A stretch of 7,300 nucleotides of DNA from an uncultured Clostridium sp. (GTDB lineage: Bacteria > Bacillota > Clostridia > Clostridiales > Clostridiaceae): contig NZ_CAKVKB010000149.1 in assembly GCF_934754915.1 (NCBI RefSeq), positions 1-7,300 of the forward strand, given 5' to 3'. Position 1 is the first letter of the stretch. Every line of letters starts with the position of its first letter. A program made the translations under genes and the position numbers. Of the stretch, positions 1 through 6,736 are shown piece by piece. The notes under the pieces were generated by a model. The model had not been told where the DNA came from, ran no database searches, and saw nothing but the letters and a program-made list of their open reading frames with translations.

Positions 1-1134
1 GGGTTATCTAATGCAATTTTATTAGCTCAAAATAATGAAGTAGTTGCAGTAGATATTATTCAAGAAAAGGTAGATATGATTAATGATAGGGTGTCACCTA
101 TTGTTGATAAAGAAATAGAAGATTACTTATCAAATAAAGAATTAAATTTAGTAGCAACTACAGATGTATACAAAGCATATAAAGATGCGCAGTTTGTAAT
201 TATTTCAACACCAACAAATTATGATCCGGAAATGAACTACTTTAATACAAGAAGTGTTGAAGCTGTAATTGCAAATGTATTATCTATTAATCCAGAAGCA
301 ACTATGGTAATTAAGTCTACAGTTCCAGTTGGATATACAAAAAGAGTAAAAGAAATGTTTGAAACTGACAACATAATTTTCTCACCAGAATTTTTAAGGG
401 AAGGAAAGGCTTTATATGATAATCTTCATCCTTCAAGAATAATTGTTGGTGAACAAAGTGAAAGGGCAGAAAAGTTTGCTAATCTTTTAAAAGAAGGAGC
501 TATAAAGGAAGATATTCCAGTATTATTTACAGATAGTACTGAAGCAGAAGCAGTTAAGCTTTTTTCTAATACATATTTAGCTTTAAGAGTTGCTTATTTT
601 AATGAATTAGATACTTATGCTGAAATGCATGGATTAAATACTAAGCAAATTATTGAAGGTGTTGGATTAGATCCAAGAATAGGAACTCATTATAATAATC
701 CTTCATTTGGTTATGGGGGATATTGCTTACCTAAGGATACTAAGCAATTAAGAGCAAATTATGCTGATGTTCCTAATGAAATTATTGGAGCAATAGTTGA
801 AGCAAATAGAACTAGAAAGGACTTTATTGCTGAACAAATCATTAAGAAAAATCCTAAGACTGTAGGTGTTTATAGATTAACTATGAAAACTGATTCTGAT
901 AATTTTAGAGCTTCTTCTATTCAAGGAATAATGAAGAGAATTAAGGCTAAGGGAATTGAAGTTGTAGTTTATGAGCCTGTGATTAAGGAAGATAGTTTCT
1001 TTAACTCTAGAGTTATTAGGGATTTAGAGGAGTTTAAGAAAATATCTGATATTATAGTGTCAAATAGATTAGATAAAGAACTATTTGATGTAGAAAAAAA
1101 AGTTTATACTAGGGATTTATTTAATAGAGATTAG
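1..1134 (+). CDS. ugd: UDP-glucose 6-dehydrogenase, HasB/Ugd type (5' end missing)
   Basis: This enzyme oxidises UDP-glucose to UDP-glucuronate in the cytoplasm with two NAD+, supplying acidic sugar for the polysaccharide. The frame is open from base 1, and its first codons (GLSNAILLAQ) are the end of the N-terminal Rossmann GxGYVG motif, so about 11 residues lie upstream and the full protein would be about 388 aa. Internal ATG codons such as the one at base 76 are not the start. Numbered from window codon 1, the family motifs are FSPEFLREGKAL (from 127), the active-site lysine and asparagine of VKLFSNTYLALR (Lys186, Asn190), and the catalytic cysteine in GGYCLPKDTKQL (Cys242, with Asp246). 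These match K204, N208, C260 and D264 of Streptococcus pyogenes HasB as I recall it, allowing for a shorter loop near codon 145. The C-terminal UDP-binding half (GVYRLTMK, DNFRASSI, VYEP) is intact. All 18 arginine codons are AGA or AGG. The next gene starts 15 bases downstream, so the two are probably cotranscribed. Confidence 0.96.
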   Translation, partial: GLSNAILLAQNNEVVAVDIIQEKVDMINDRVSPIVDKEIEDYLSNKELNLVATTDVYKAYKDAQFVIISTPTNYDPEMNYFNTRSVEAVIANVLSINPEATMVIKSTVPVGYTKRVKEMFETDNIIFSPEFLREGKALYDNLHPSRIIVGEQSERAEKFANLLKEGAIKEDIPVLFTDSTEAEAVKLFSNTYLALRVAYFNELDTYAEMHGLNTKQIIEGVGLDPRIGTHYNNPSFGYGGYCLPKDTKQLRANYADVPNEIIGAIVEANRTRKDFIAEQIIKKNPKTVGVYRLTMKTDSDNFRASSIQGIMKRIKAKGIEVVVYEPVIKEDSFFNSRVIRDLEEFKKISDIIVSNRLDKELFDVEKKVYTRDLFNRD

Positions 1135-1149
1135 TAATGGAGTGATTAT

Positions 1150-2130
1150 ATGAGAACAATATTAGTTACTGGTGGAGCTGGTTTTATAGGATCTCACTTA
1201 TCTGAGAGATTATTAAAAGAAGGAAATAAAGTATTAGTTATAGATAACTTTAATAATTATTATGACCCAGCAATAAAAAGAAATAATGTAGAAGAAGTTA
1301 AAAAAAATTGTGTTGAAAATAATATATCTTTAGAAAATTATAAAGTTTTTGAAGGCGATATTAGAGATAATGAATTTTTAAAAGAAGTTTTTTCTAATAA
1401 AATAGATTCAATTATGCATTTAGCAGCAATGGCTGGTGTTAGACCTTCAATAGAAAATCCATCATTATATTATGATGTTAATATAACAGGAACTGTTAAT
1501 CTTTTAGAAAGATGTAGGGAAACTGGAGTTAAGGAATTTGTATTTGCTTCGAGTTCATCAGTGTATGGCAATAATGAAAAAGTACCATTTGCTGAAATTG
1601 ATAGAGTGGATAATCCTATATCACCATATGCAGCAACAAAGAAATCAGGAGAACTTCTATGTCATACGTATCATCATTTATTTGATATGAACATAGCTTG
1701 TTTAAGATTCTTTACGGTATATGGGCCAAGACAACGTCCAGATTTAGCAATTAATAAATTTACGTCATTGATATTAGAGGACAAGGAGATACCTTTCTAT
1801 GGTGATGGAACTACTTCAAGAGATTATACTTTTGTTGAAGATATTGTTAATGGAATAGTTGGAAGTATTAATTATGTAAATACTGATAAGAAGGTATTTG
1901 AAATATTTAATATTGGTGGAGACAAAACTGTTTCTTTAATGGAAATGGTTGAAACTATAGAAGAGGTTTTAGGAAAGAAGGCTAAGCTGAATAGATTACC
2001 AATGCAGCCTGGGGATGTTAATAGAACTTGTGCTGATATAACTCATTCTAGGGAAACTATAGGATATAATCCACAAACTACTTTTAAAGAGGGAATTAAA
2101 AAGTTTATTGAATGGAAAAGAAACAGATAG
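1150..2130 (+). CDS. UDP-glucuronate 4-epimerase (NAD-dependent extended SDR)
   Basis: The predicted reaction interconverts UDP-glucuronate and UDP-galacturonate in the cytoplasm, using tightly bound NAD+. The 326-aa protein is a full-length extended short-chain dehydrogenase. It has the Rossmann motif TGGAGFIGSH (7-16), an Asp-containing NAD-ribose loop VIDNFNNYY (30-38), HLAAMAGVR (90-98), the catalytic serine run SSSSVYG (134-140) and the YxxxK pair Tyr160/Lys164. The segment RFFTVYGPRQRPDLAI (186-201) is typical of UDP-GlcA 4-epimerases, as opposed to plain GalE or dTDP-glucose dehydratases. SRDYTFVEDIV (223-233) is the conserved substrate-domain motif. The ATG at 1150 is preceded by GGAGTG (1139-1144). 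Its position directly after the UDP-glucose dehydrogenase supports a uronate substrate. A UDP-Glc/UDP-GlcNAc 4-epimerase is the main alternative, and substrate cannot be settled from motifs alone. Confidence 0.88.
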   Translation: MRTILVTGGAGFIGSHLSERLLKEGNKVLVIDNFNNYYDPAIKRNNVEEVKKNCVENNISLENYKVFEGDIRDNEFLKEVFSNKIDSIMHLAAMAGVRPSIENPSLYYDVNITGTVNLLERCRETGVKEFVFASSSSVYGNNEKVPFAEIDRVDNPISPYAATKKSGELLCHTYHHLFDMNIACLRFFTVYGPRQRPDLAINKFTSLILEDKEIPFYGDGTTSRDYTFVEDIVNGIVGSINYVNTDKKVFEIFNIGGDKTVSLMEMVETIEEVLGKKAKLNRLPMQPGDVNRTCADITHSRETIGYNPQTTFKEGIKKFIEWKRNR

Positions 2131-2142
2131 GAGAACTGGTTA

Positions 2143-2619
2143 ATGGAAGTTAAACAAAAAAAAGAGCCATTAAAGATTTGCTTAGTATCGTCTTCAGGGG
2201 GGCATTTAACTCATTTATATATGTTGAAACCATTTTGGAAGAAATATGATAGATTCTGGGTTACTTTTGATAAAACTGATGCAAGAAGTATATTAGAAGA
2301 AGAAAAGATGTATTCTTGTTATTTTCCTACAAATAGAAATATTAAAAATCTTATAAAAAATACTTTTTTAGCAGCTTCAATATTAAAAAAAGAAAATCCA
2401 GATGTAATAATATCATCTGGTGCAGCTGTAGCTGTTCCATTTTTTTATTTAGCAAAATTGAAAGGTAAAAAAGTTATATATATTGAAGTATATGATAGGG
2501 TTGATAAGCCGACTCTTACTGGAAGATTAGTATATCCTATTGCTGATAAGTTCATTGTCCAATGGGACGAGCAAAAAAAGGTTTATCCTAAAGCTATTAA
2601 TCTAGGTAGTATTTTTTAA
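2143..2619 (+). CDS. Alg14-like glycosyltransferase subunit (PssD/Cps14F/EpsE type)
   Basis: This 158-aa protein is the N-terminal, acceptor-side half of a two-gene GT-B glycosyltransferase, homologous to eukaryotic Alg14 and to bacterial PssD and Cps14F. In this family it anchors or enhances the catalytic Alg13-like partner at the membrane. Visible motifs are the glycine-rich SSSGGHLTHL (16-25), the mildly hydrophobic PDVIISSGAAVAVPFFYLAK (86-105), YIE (113-115) and RVDKPTLTGRLVYPIAD (119-135). All are in the usual order and the length is normal for the family. No classical signal peptide is visible; membrane contact would be through the 86-105 region. The ATG is served by AGGAGA (2129-2134), which overlaps the stop codon of the preceding gene. 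The partner gene follows after 27 bases. The sugar transferred is not determined by sequence. Family members transfer GlcA (PssDE, GelK) or Gal (Cps14FG), and the adjacent uronate genes favour GlcA or GalA by inference. Confidence 0.9.
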   Translation: MEVKQKKEPLKICLVSSSGGHLTHLYMLKPFWKKYDRFWVTFDKTDARSILEEEKMYSCYFPTNRNIKNLIKNTFLAASILKKENPDVIISSGAAVAVPFFYLAKLKGKKVIYIEVYDRVDKPTLTGRLVYPIADKFIVQWDEQKKVYPKAINLGSIF

Positions 2620-2646
2620 AAAAAGATTTTGTAGGGAGGGAAAAAT

Positions 2647-3147
2647 ATGATATTTGTTACAGTAGGCACTCATGAACAACAATTTAATCGTCTTATTAAA
2701 GAAATAGATAGGTTAAAAGAATGTGGAGTTATAAAAGAAGAGGTAGTAATTCAAACAGGATTTAGTACATATGTATGTAAAAATTGTAAATGTGAAAAAA
2801 TTATTTCATATACACAAATGATTAAGTATATAGAAGAGGCTCGTATTGTAATTACTCATGGTGGACCAGCTACTTTTATTATGCCATTACAAATAGGCAA
2901 GATTCCAGTGGTAGTTCCTAGAGTAAAGAAGTATGAAGAACATGTAAATGATCATCAATTAGAATTTGCAAAATTAGTAGAAAAGAGACAAAAGAATATA
3001 ATAGTTATTGAAGAAGTAAATGAATTAGAAAAAATAATTATTAATTATGACTCTATTGTTAAGATAATGCCTACTACAATGAAGAAAAACAATATAAAAT
3101 TTTGTAATGATTTCGAAAAAATTATTAACGAATTAATTAAGAAATAG
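2647..3147 (+). CDS. Alg13-like glycosyltransferase catalytic subunit (PssE/Cps14G/EpsF type)
   Basis: This 166-aa protein is the C-terminal, nucleotide-sugar-binding half of the split GT-B enzyme formed with the preceding product (GT28/Alg13 superfamily). It starts with the family signature MIFVTVGTHEQQFNRL (1-16). It then has VIQTGFSTY (34-42), ISYTQM (53-58), the donor-binding loop VITHGGPATFIMPLQIGKIP (68-87) and VVPRVKKYEEHVNDHQLEFA (89-108), where HVNDHQ is strongly conserved. Length is normal. A very strong Shine-Dalgarno sequence AGGGAGGG (2633-2640) precedes the ATG, which supports high translation and this start. Cysteines 44, 47 and 49 form a CxxCxC cluster; as I recall, related proteins share the NCK part, but the extra cysteines look less usual. 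It is expected to act at the inner membrane face on an undecaprenyl-linked acceptor. Two of its five arginine codons are CGT, where the genes before it use almost none. Confidence 0.92.
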   Translation: MIFVTVGTHEQQFNRLIKEIDRLKECGVIKEEVVIQTGFSTYVCKNCKCEKIISYTQMIKYIEEARIVITHGGPATFIMPLQIGKIPVVVPRVKKYEEHVNDHQLEFAKLVEKRQKNIIVIEEVNELEKIIINYDSIVKIMPTTMKKNNIKFCNDFEKIINELIKK

Positions 3148-3172
3148 TTTCATTGGTAAAAGGAGCAGTTAT

Positions 3173-4273
3173 ATGAAGGTAAAAGTACTTAATATAATCA
3201 CAGGTGGATTAGGAAGAGAAGGAATAACTACTACGCAGCTTGAGTTTATGAAAGCTATGGATAAAAGTAATATACAGATAGATATTGCGGCTGTTCATAA
3301 TGATGAACCTGATGTTATAAAAGAGTTTGAGGTAGCTGGTTGTCGGGTTTTAAAATTTCCAGATAGAAAAAAGAAATTAATTTCTTATATTAAACAATTG
3401 AATTACATAATTAGGAAAGAAACATATGATGTAATTCATGTGCATGGGAGTAGTGCAATGATGTCAATAGAACTCTTTATTGCAAAAATTGCAGGTGTTA
3501 AGGTTCGTATAGCTCATAGTAGAAATACATTGGCAGATCATAGAATAATGGATAAACTACTTCGTCCTATTTTTTATAAAAGTTATACACATGGATTTGC
3601 TGTTGGAGAAGATGCAGGTAAATGGCTTTTTGGCAAAAGGGAATTTACTATTATTCATAACGGAAAGGATTTTAAAAGATTTCATTTTTGTAATGAGCAA
3701 AGGATGGTAGTTCGTAGTAGGTTTAATATTGGAGATAAAACAGCAATAGGTTTTGTTGGAAATCTAAATATACAGAAAAACCTACCATTCCTTATTGATG
3801 TTATAAAAAATAATAATGAATTAAATCCTAATTGCATTTATTTTTTAATGGGAGATGGCCCTGAAAGAGATAATGTTAAAGCTAAATTAAGCGAAATTGG
3901 TATTTTAGATAAAGTTATACTCACAGGACGTATTCAAAACATAGCAGAAATGCTTCAAGGAATGGATATTATGTTATTACCTTCATTATTTGAGGGACTT
4001 CCTAATGTTGTGCTAGAATGGCAGGCAGTTGGTTTACCAAGTATAATATCAGAACGTATAACTCAGGAATGTAAGGTTTGTGATTTAGTCAAATTTATAC
4101 CTATTGATCAAGGCAGTGAAAATTGGGTTACAGAGATTAAAAAAATATCGGTGGGAGTTAATAGAGAAGAAAAATCTGAAATGGCAAGGAAACTTATGAA
4201 AGATAATGGCTTTGATATTAATGAAAATATTAAATTTATGAAGGAATTCTATATTAAGTCATCTCGAAAATAA
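3173..4273 (+). CDS. GT4-family (GT-B) glycosyltransferase, EpsF-like
   Basis: This is a 366-aa retaining-type glycosyltransferase of the GT4 family, probably adding one sugar to the lipid-linked repeat unit. The N-terminal acceptor domain begins VLNIITGGLGREGI (5-18), where most relatives have a GGAE-type loop. It continues with DVIHVHGSS (86-94), VRIAHSRNT (111-119) and GFAVGEDAGKWLFG (141-154), a block shared with Bacillus EpsF-type enzymes. The linker IIHNGKDFKRF (160-170) leads into the C-terminal donor domain: IGFVGNLNIQKN (192-203), FLMGDGPERD (224-233), and the EX7E motif in PSLFEGLPNVVLE (270-282; Glu274 and Glu282). Lys202 of the phosphate-binding pair is present, but the usual arginine five residues before it is Asn197. 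The start is supported by AAAAGGAG (3158-3165). No membrane segment or signal peptide is seen. Seven of 19 arginine codons are CGN, unlike the first three genes. Donor and acceptor sugars cannot be predicted. Confidence 0.93.
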   Translation: MKVKVLNIITGGLGREGITTTQLEFMKAMDKSNIQIDIAAVHNDEPDVIKEFEVAGCRVLKFPDRKKKLISYIKQLNYIIRKETYDVIHVHGSSAMMSIELFIAKIAGVKVRIAHSRNTLADHRIMDKLLRPIFYKSYTHGFAVGEDAGKWLFGKREFTIIHNGKDFKRFHFCNEQRMVVRSRFNIGDKTAIGFVGNLNIQKNLPFLIDVIKNNNELNPNCIYFLMGDGPERDNVKAKLSEIGILDKVILTGRIQNIAEMLQGMDIMLLPSLFEGLPNVVLEWQAVGLPSIISERITQECKVCDLVKFIPIDQGSENWVTEIKKISVGVNREEKSEMARKLMKDNGFDINENIKFMKEFYIKSSRK

Positions 4274-4296
4274 AAAATTGGAGGGAAGAATAATTT

Positions 4297-5487
4297 ATGG
4301 ATAAACGTATTCTTATTATTTCCAAGAGTCTAACATCAGGTGGAGCTGAACGTGTTGCAGCAAATTTAGCAACTAAGCTTAATCAAGGAAAAGATAGGGC
4401 CTGGCTACTTGTTTTAGATGGAAGTGTTAGTACATATAGTACTAAAGCACCTCTAATAGATTTACAGATGCCGTGGCAAAAAACAATTATAGGAAAAGTT
4501 AAATGGTATATGAGAGTTACACGGCTAATAGCTAAGTATAAAAAGGATTTAAATATAACTCACTGTATTAGTTTTTTAAGCGAACCAGATTTATTAAATG
4601 TCCTTACTAAGCGTTATAGTAAAACTATAGTATCTGTTAGAAATAATAGAAGTTATTTGAATCGTAATAAATTAAATAAAATAAAGGACCAGTTTATTTT
4701 TAATAGTGCTGATACAATTGTATCTTTATCACAAGGAGCAAAAGATGATTTAATTAATTTCTATGGAACTAAACCAGAAAAAATTAATGTTATTTATAAT
4801 GCTTGTGATGTAGCTACTATTAAGAAGAAATCTAATGTTAAACCTGAAAATACAGATGATACTATATTTAATAGTGGTAAAACAGTTATTACTGCTGGAA
4901 GGCTAACGGGACAAAAAGGGCATTGGCATCTTATTAGGGCATTTAAAAGGGTTGTTGAACAAATTCCTGATGCAAAACTTTTAATTTTGGGTCAAGGAGA
5001 AGAAGAGAGGTATCTTTCTCAATTAATAATAGATTTAAAACTTATTGATAATATAAAGCTCATAGGGTATCATAGAAATCCTTATTATTATTTAAGAAAA
5101 AGTGATTTATTTGTATTTTCTTCAAATTTTGAAGGGTTTGGGAATATTCTGTTAGAAGCAATGGCATGCGGTTTACCTATTGTTTCTACAGACTGTATGG
5201 TTGGTCCTCGTGAGTTACTGGCTCCAGGTACTTCTTATAAAGATTGTGTTAAGGATTCAATACTAGAAGCTAAAAATGGAATATTAATACCGGTATGCGA
5301 TGGAAAGCGTTATAGTGCTACGGACCCAATCACCCCAGAAGAAATAATAATGGCTGACGCGATTGTAAAGATACTTTCTGATGATGAACTGCGTAAAAGG
5401 TATTTTTACCAATCAAATAGTAGAGTAAAAGATTTTACAGATGAAAAAATAACAGAACAGTGGAGAACTGTTATGAATAAATTATAA
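4297..5487 (+). CDS. GT4-family (GT-B) glycosyltransferase
   Basis: This 396-aa family-4 glycosyltransferase has all the expected signatures. The acceptor-domain loop is LTSGGAERVAANLA (12-25), a classic GGAER motif. It is followed by THCISFLSEPDLL (88-100), IVSVRNNRSYL (111-121), IVSLSQGAKDDL (141-152) and VIYNACD (165-171). The donor domain has VITAGRLTGQKGHWHLIRAF (197-216) with Arg202 and Lys207 for the nucleotide diphosphate. It then has LLILGQGEEERYL (228-240), LIGYHRNPYYYLRKSDLFVF (255-274), and the EX7E motif in SNFEGFGNILLEAMACGLP (276-294; Glu279 and Glu287). This arrangement resembles enzymes of the PglA/PglJ/PglH type that add HexNAc to undecaprenyl-linked sugars, though the resemblance is too general to name a donor. 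A GGAGGG Shine-Dalgarno (4280-4285) lies 11 bases before the ATG. Eight of 21 arginine codons are CGN. It likely works after the preceding enzyme in the same lipid-linked assembly. Confidence 0.94.
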   Translation: MDKRILIISKSLTSGGAERVAANLATKLNQGKDRAWLLVLDGSVSTYSTKAPLIDLQMPWQKTIIGKVKWYMRVTRLIAKYKKDLNITHCISFLSEPDLLNVLTKRYSKTIVSVRNNRSYLNRNKLNKIKDQFIFNSADTIVSLSQGAKDDLINFYGTKPEKINVIYNACDVATIKKKSNVKPENTDDTIFNSGKTVITAGRLTGQKGHWHLIRAFKRVVEQIPDAKLLILGQGEEERYLSQLIIDLKLIDNIKLIGYHRNPYYYLRKSDLFVFSSNFEGFGNILLEAMACGLPIVSTDCMVGPRELLAPGTSYKDCVKDSILEAKNGILIPVCDGKRYSATDPITPEEIIMADAIVKILSDDELRKRYFYQSNSRVKDFTDEKITEQWRTVMNKL

Positions 5488-5522
5488 CAATCATATTTTA
5501 GATTTATGGAGAGGAGAAATTT

Positions 5523-6422
5523 ATGAAAAAGAACAATGTAATATATAGGGGGCTTCGTGTAGTATGGCTCTTTGTAAAAAGAATAATGTCATATATATCT
5601 TATATTCCGTATTACCTTCATAAACCTGAATTAATTCAAAAAGATATTAATGATCCTAAACTTATAGTTTCATTTACTACTTATCCAGATCGCGTCAAAT
5701 GCCTACCATTAGTTGTAGGTAGTATTGTTAGGCAAAGTAAACAGCCAGATGCTATTATGCTTTATTTAAGTAAAAAACAATTTGATAATACTGATGGTCA
5801 TATTTTTGATACAATTAGGAAACAGGGAGTAAAGATAACTCTTGTGGATGATGATATACGCTCACATAAGAAATATTTTTATGCAATGGAGCAGTTTCCA
5901 GATAGTGTTATTATTACAATAGATGATGATATTATTTATGATAAGAATATGGTTAAGGATTTATATAATTCTTATTTGAAACATCCCAAAGCAGTTTCAG
6001 CCAAAAGAGTTCATAGAATTAAATTTGGTAAAGATAATAAGGTTTTACCATATTTAAGTTGGGATTATAATATACGAGATATTGTAAATGAAGAATCGTT
6101 AGAGTTGGTAGCTACAGGGTGTGCAGGTATTTTATACCCACCAAATTGTCTTTATAAAGAGTGGAATGATATAGAGGGAATCAAAAAAACAAGCTTATGT
6201 GCTGATGATTTATGGTTAAAGGTTATGGAGTTATTAAACAATGTTCCAGTTGTGTTAGTGAAGAGTGAATCAAGTGACTTAAAACATATTTGGGGAACAG
6301 ATTCTAATGGATTAGGTATTAATAATATTTTAAATAGCGGAAATGATTTGCAGTTAGAGAATATTTGTGAATATAAAAATGTTAATATTTATGAGTTAAT
6401 AAATAAGGGGGTAAAGTATTAG
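5523..6422 (+). CDS. GT-A-like glycosyltransferase of a little-studied capsule family
   Basis: This is a 299-aa probable glycosyltransferase. After a basic and aromatic stretch (GLRVVWLFVKRIMSYISYIP, 10-29) that could associate with the membrane, the core opens with LIVSFTTYPDRVKCLPLVVG (47-66) and IVRQSKQPDAIMLYLSK (68-84). This is the layout of a GT2-like Rossmann domain, where the chain reads SxTTYPxR instead of the usual SVxVPxYN. Two acidic triplets follow: LVDDDIRS (107-114) and ITIDDDIIYD (131-140). The second fits the metal-binding DxD position. Later blocks are ATGCAGILYPP (197-207), CADDLWLKVM (226-235), which could supply the catalytic acid or base, and LKHIWGTDSNGLGIN (253-267). 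The start is supported by AGGAGA (5512-5517), five bases before the ATG. Four of 10 arginine codons are CGN. Assignment rests on fold-level motifs, so the transferred sugar is unknown, and a phosphosugar transferase or other GT-A relative is possible. It ends the tightly packed run of genes. Confidence 0.82.
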   Translation: MKKNNVIYRGLRVVWLFVKRIMSYISYIPYYLHKPELIQKDINDPKLIVSFTTYPDRVKCLPLVVGSIVRQSKQPDAIMLYLSKKQFDNTDGHIFDTIRKQGVKITLVDDDIRSHKKYFYAMEQFPDSVIITIDDDIIYDKNMVKDLYNSYLKHPKAVSAKRVHRIKFGKDNKVLPYLSWDYNIRDIVNEESLELVATGCAGILYPPNCLYKEWNDIEGIKKTSLCADDLWLKVMELLNNVPVVLVKSESSDLKHIWGTDSNGLGINNILNSGNDLQLENICEYKNVNIYELINKGVKY

Positions 6423-6488
6423 TTGAGTAATATGGAAAAGATATTTTATTAAGATTCATTTTCATTATAAAAAGAGAGAGTAATGGTT

Positions 6489-6504
6489 TTATAATTAATT
6501 ATAA
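6489..6504. repeat. 16-bp perfect AT palindrome
   Basis: TTATAATTAATTATAA reads the same on both strands. The heptamer TTATAAT occurs at 6489-6495 and 6499-6505, and again at 6523-6529 where it contains the -10 of a candidate promoter. It could be an operator site or simply an AT-rich coincidence. It lacks G or C pairs and is not a terminator. Confidence 0.3.
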
Positions 6505-6520
6505 TACAAATTAAGTTTTT

Positions 6521-6529
6521 TGTTATAAT
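6521..6529 (+). promoter_or_regulatory. Candidate extended -10 promoter element
   Basis: TGTTATAAT matches the extended -10 form TGnTATAAT exactly. No good -35 box is found at 16-18 bp spacing (the 17-bp position reads ATAATA), which extended -10 promoters can tolerate. If active, transcription would begin near 6536 and give a leader of about 205 bases before the acetyltransferase gene. Confidence 0.3.
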
Positions 6530-6639
6530 GATAGGGCTAAGTGAACAAGGGATTAAAGAATTAGGATAAAGATTAATAATATGTGAAATTACCGATATTA
6601 CTAAAGAGATTTGTAATAGTTATATGGCAACCTCTGTTT

Positions 6640-6669
6640 TTGTGAGCTGTATTAAATAAGTTGTATAAT
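6640..6669 (+). promoter_or_regulatory. Candidate sigma-A-type promoter for the acetyltransferase gene
   Basis: TTGTGA (6640-6645, four of six matches to TTGACA) is separated by 18 bases from a perfect TATAAT (6664-6669). Transcription would begin near 6676, leaving a leader of about 65 bases before the ATG at 6742. In AT-rich DNA TATAAT is common, so this remains a sequence-only prediction, but the spacing and position make it the best promoter in the window. Confidence 0.4.
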
Positions 6670-6730
6670 GTGAAGAACAAGGTTTAAATTTATCAAAAAA
6701 TTAGTGGAAAGAAGAATGGGAAGAAAAGAT

Positions 6731-6736
6731 AGGTGG
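6731..6736 (+). promoter_or_regulatory. Ribosome binding site fixing the acetyltransferase start
   Basis: AGGTGG lies five bases before the ATG at 6742. An in-frame TAG at 6730-6732 rules out any start further upstream, leaving only a GTG at 6733 as an alternative, which has a poorer site. The ATG is preferred. Confidence 0.65.

Noticed and set aside
76..78. ATG at 76 as the start of the UDP-glucose dehydrogenase
   Set aside because: The same frame is open to base 1 and encodes conserved Rossmann-fold sequence, so the true start lies upstream of the window.
2620..2646. A-rich stretch after the Alg14-like gene as a slippage or frameshift site joining it to the Alg13-like gene
   Set aside because: The Alg14-like protein has a normal family length and stop, and the next gene has its own very strong ribosome binding site; separate subunits are normal for this family.
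1..3147. A hyaluronan synthesis locus, suggested by the HasB-like dehydrogenase
   Set aside because: There is no HasA-type synthase in the window, and the following genes are epimerase and lipid-linked assembly glycosyltransferases, which point to a Wzy-type polysaccharide instead.
6489..6520. Palindrome followed by a T run (6515-6521) as an intrinsic terminator
   Set aside because: The palindrome has no G or C pairs and no loop, and the T run begins about 10 bases after it, so it would not form a stable terminator hairpin.
6528..6569. Short ORF beginning ATG at 6528 (13 codons) as a leader peptide
   Set aside because: It has no Shine-Dalgarno sequence, its ATG overlaps the -10 element TATAAT, and its codons show no run typical of attenuator peptides.
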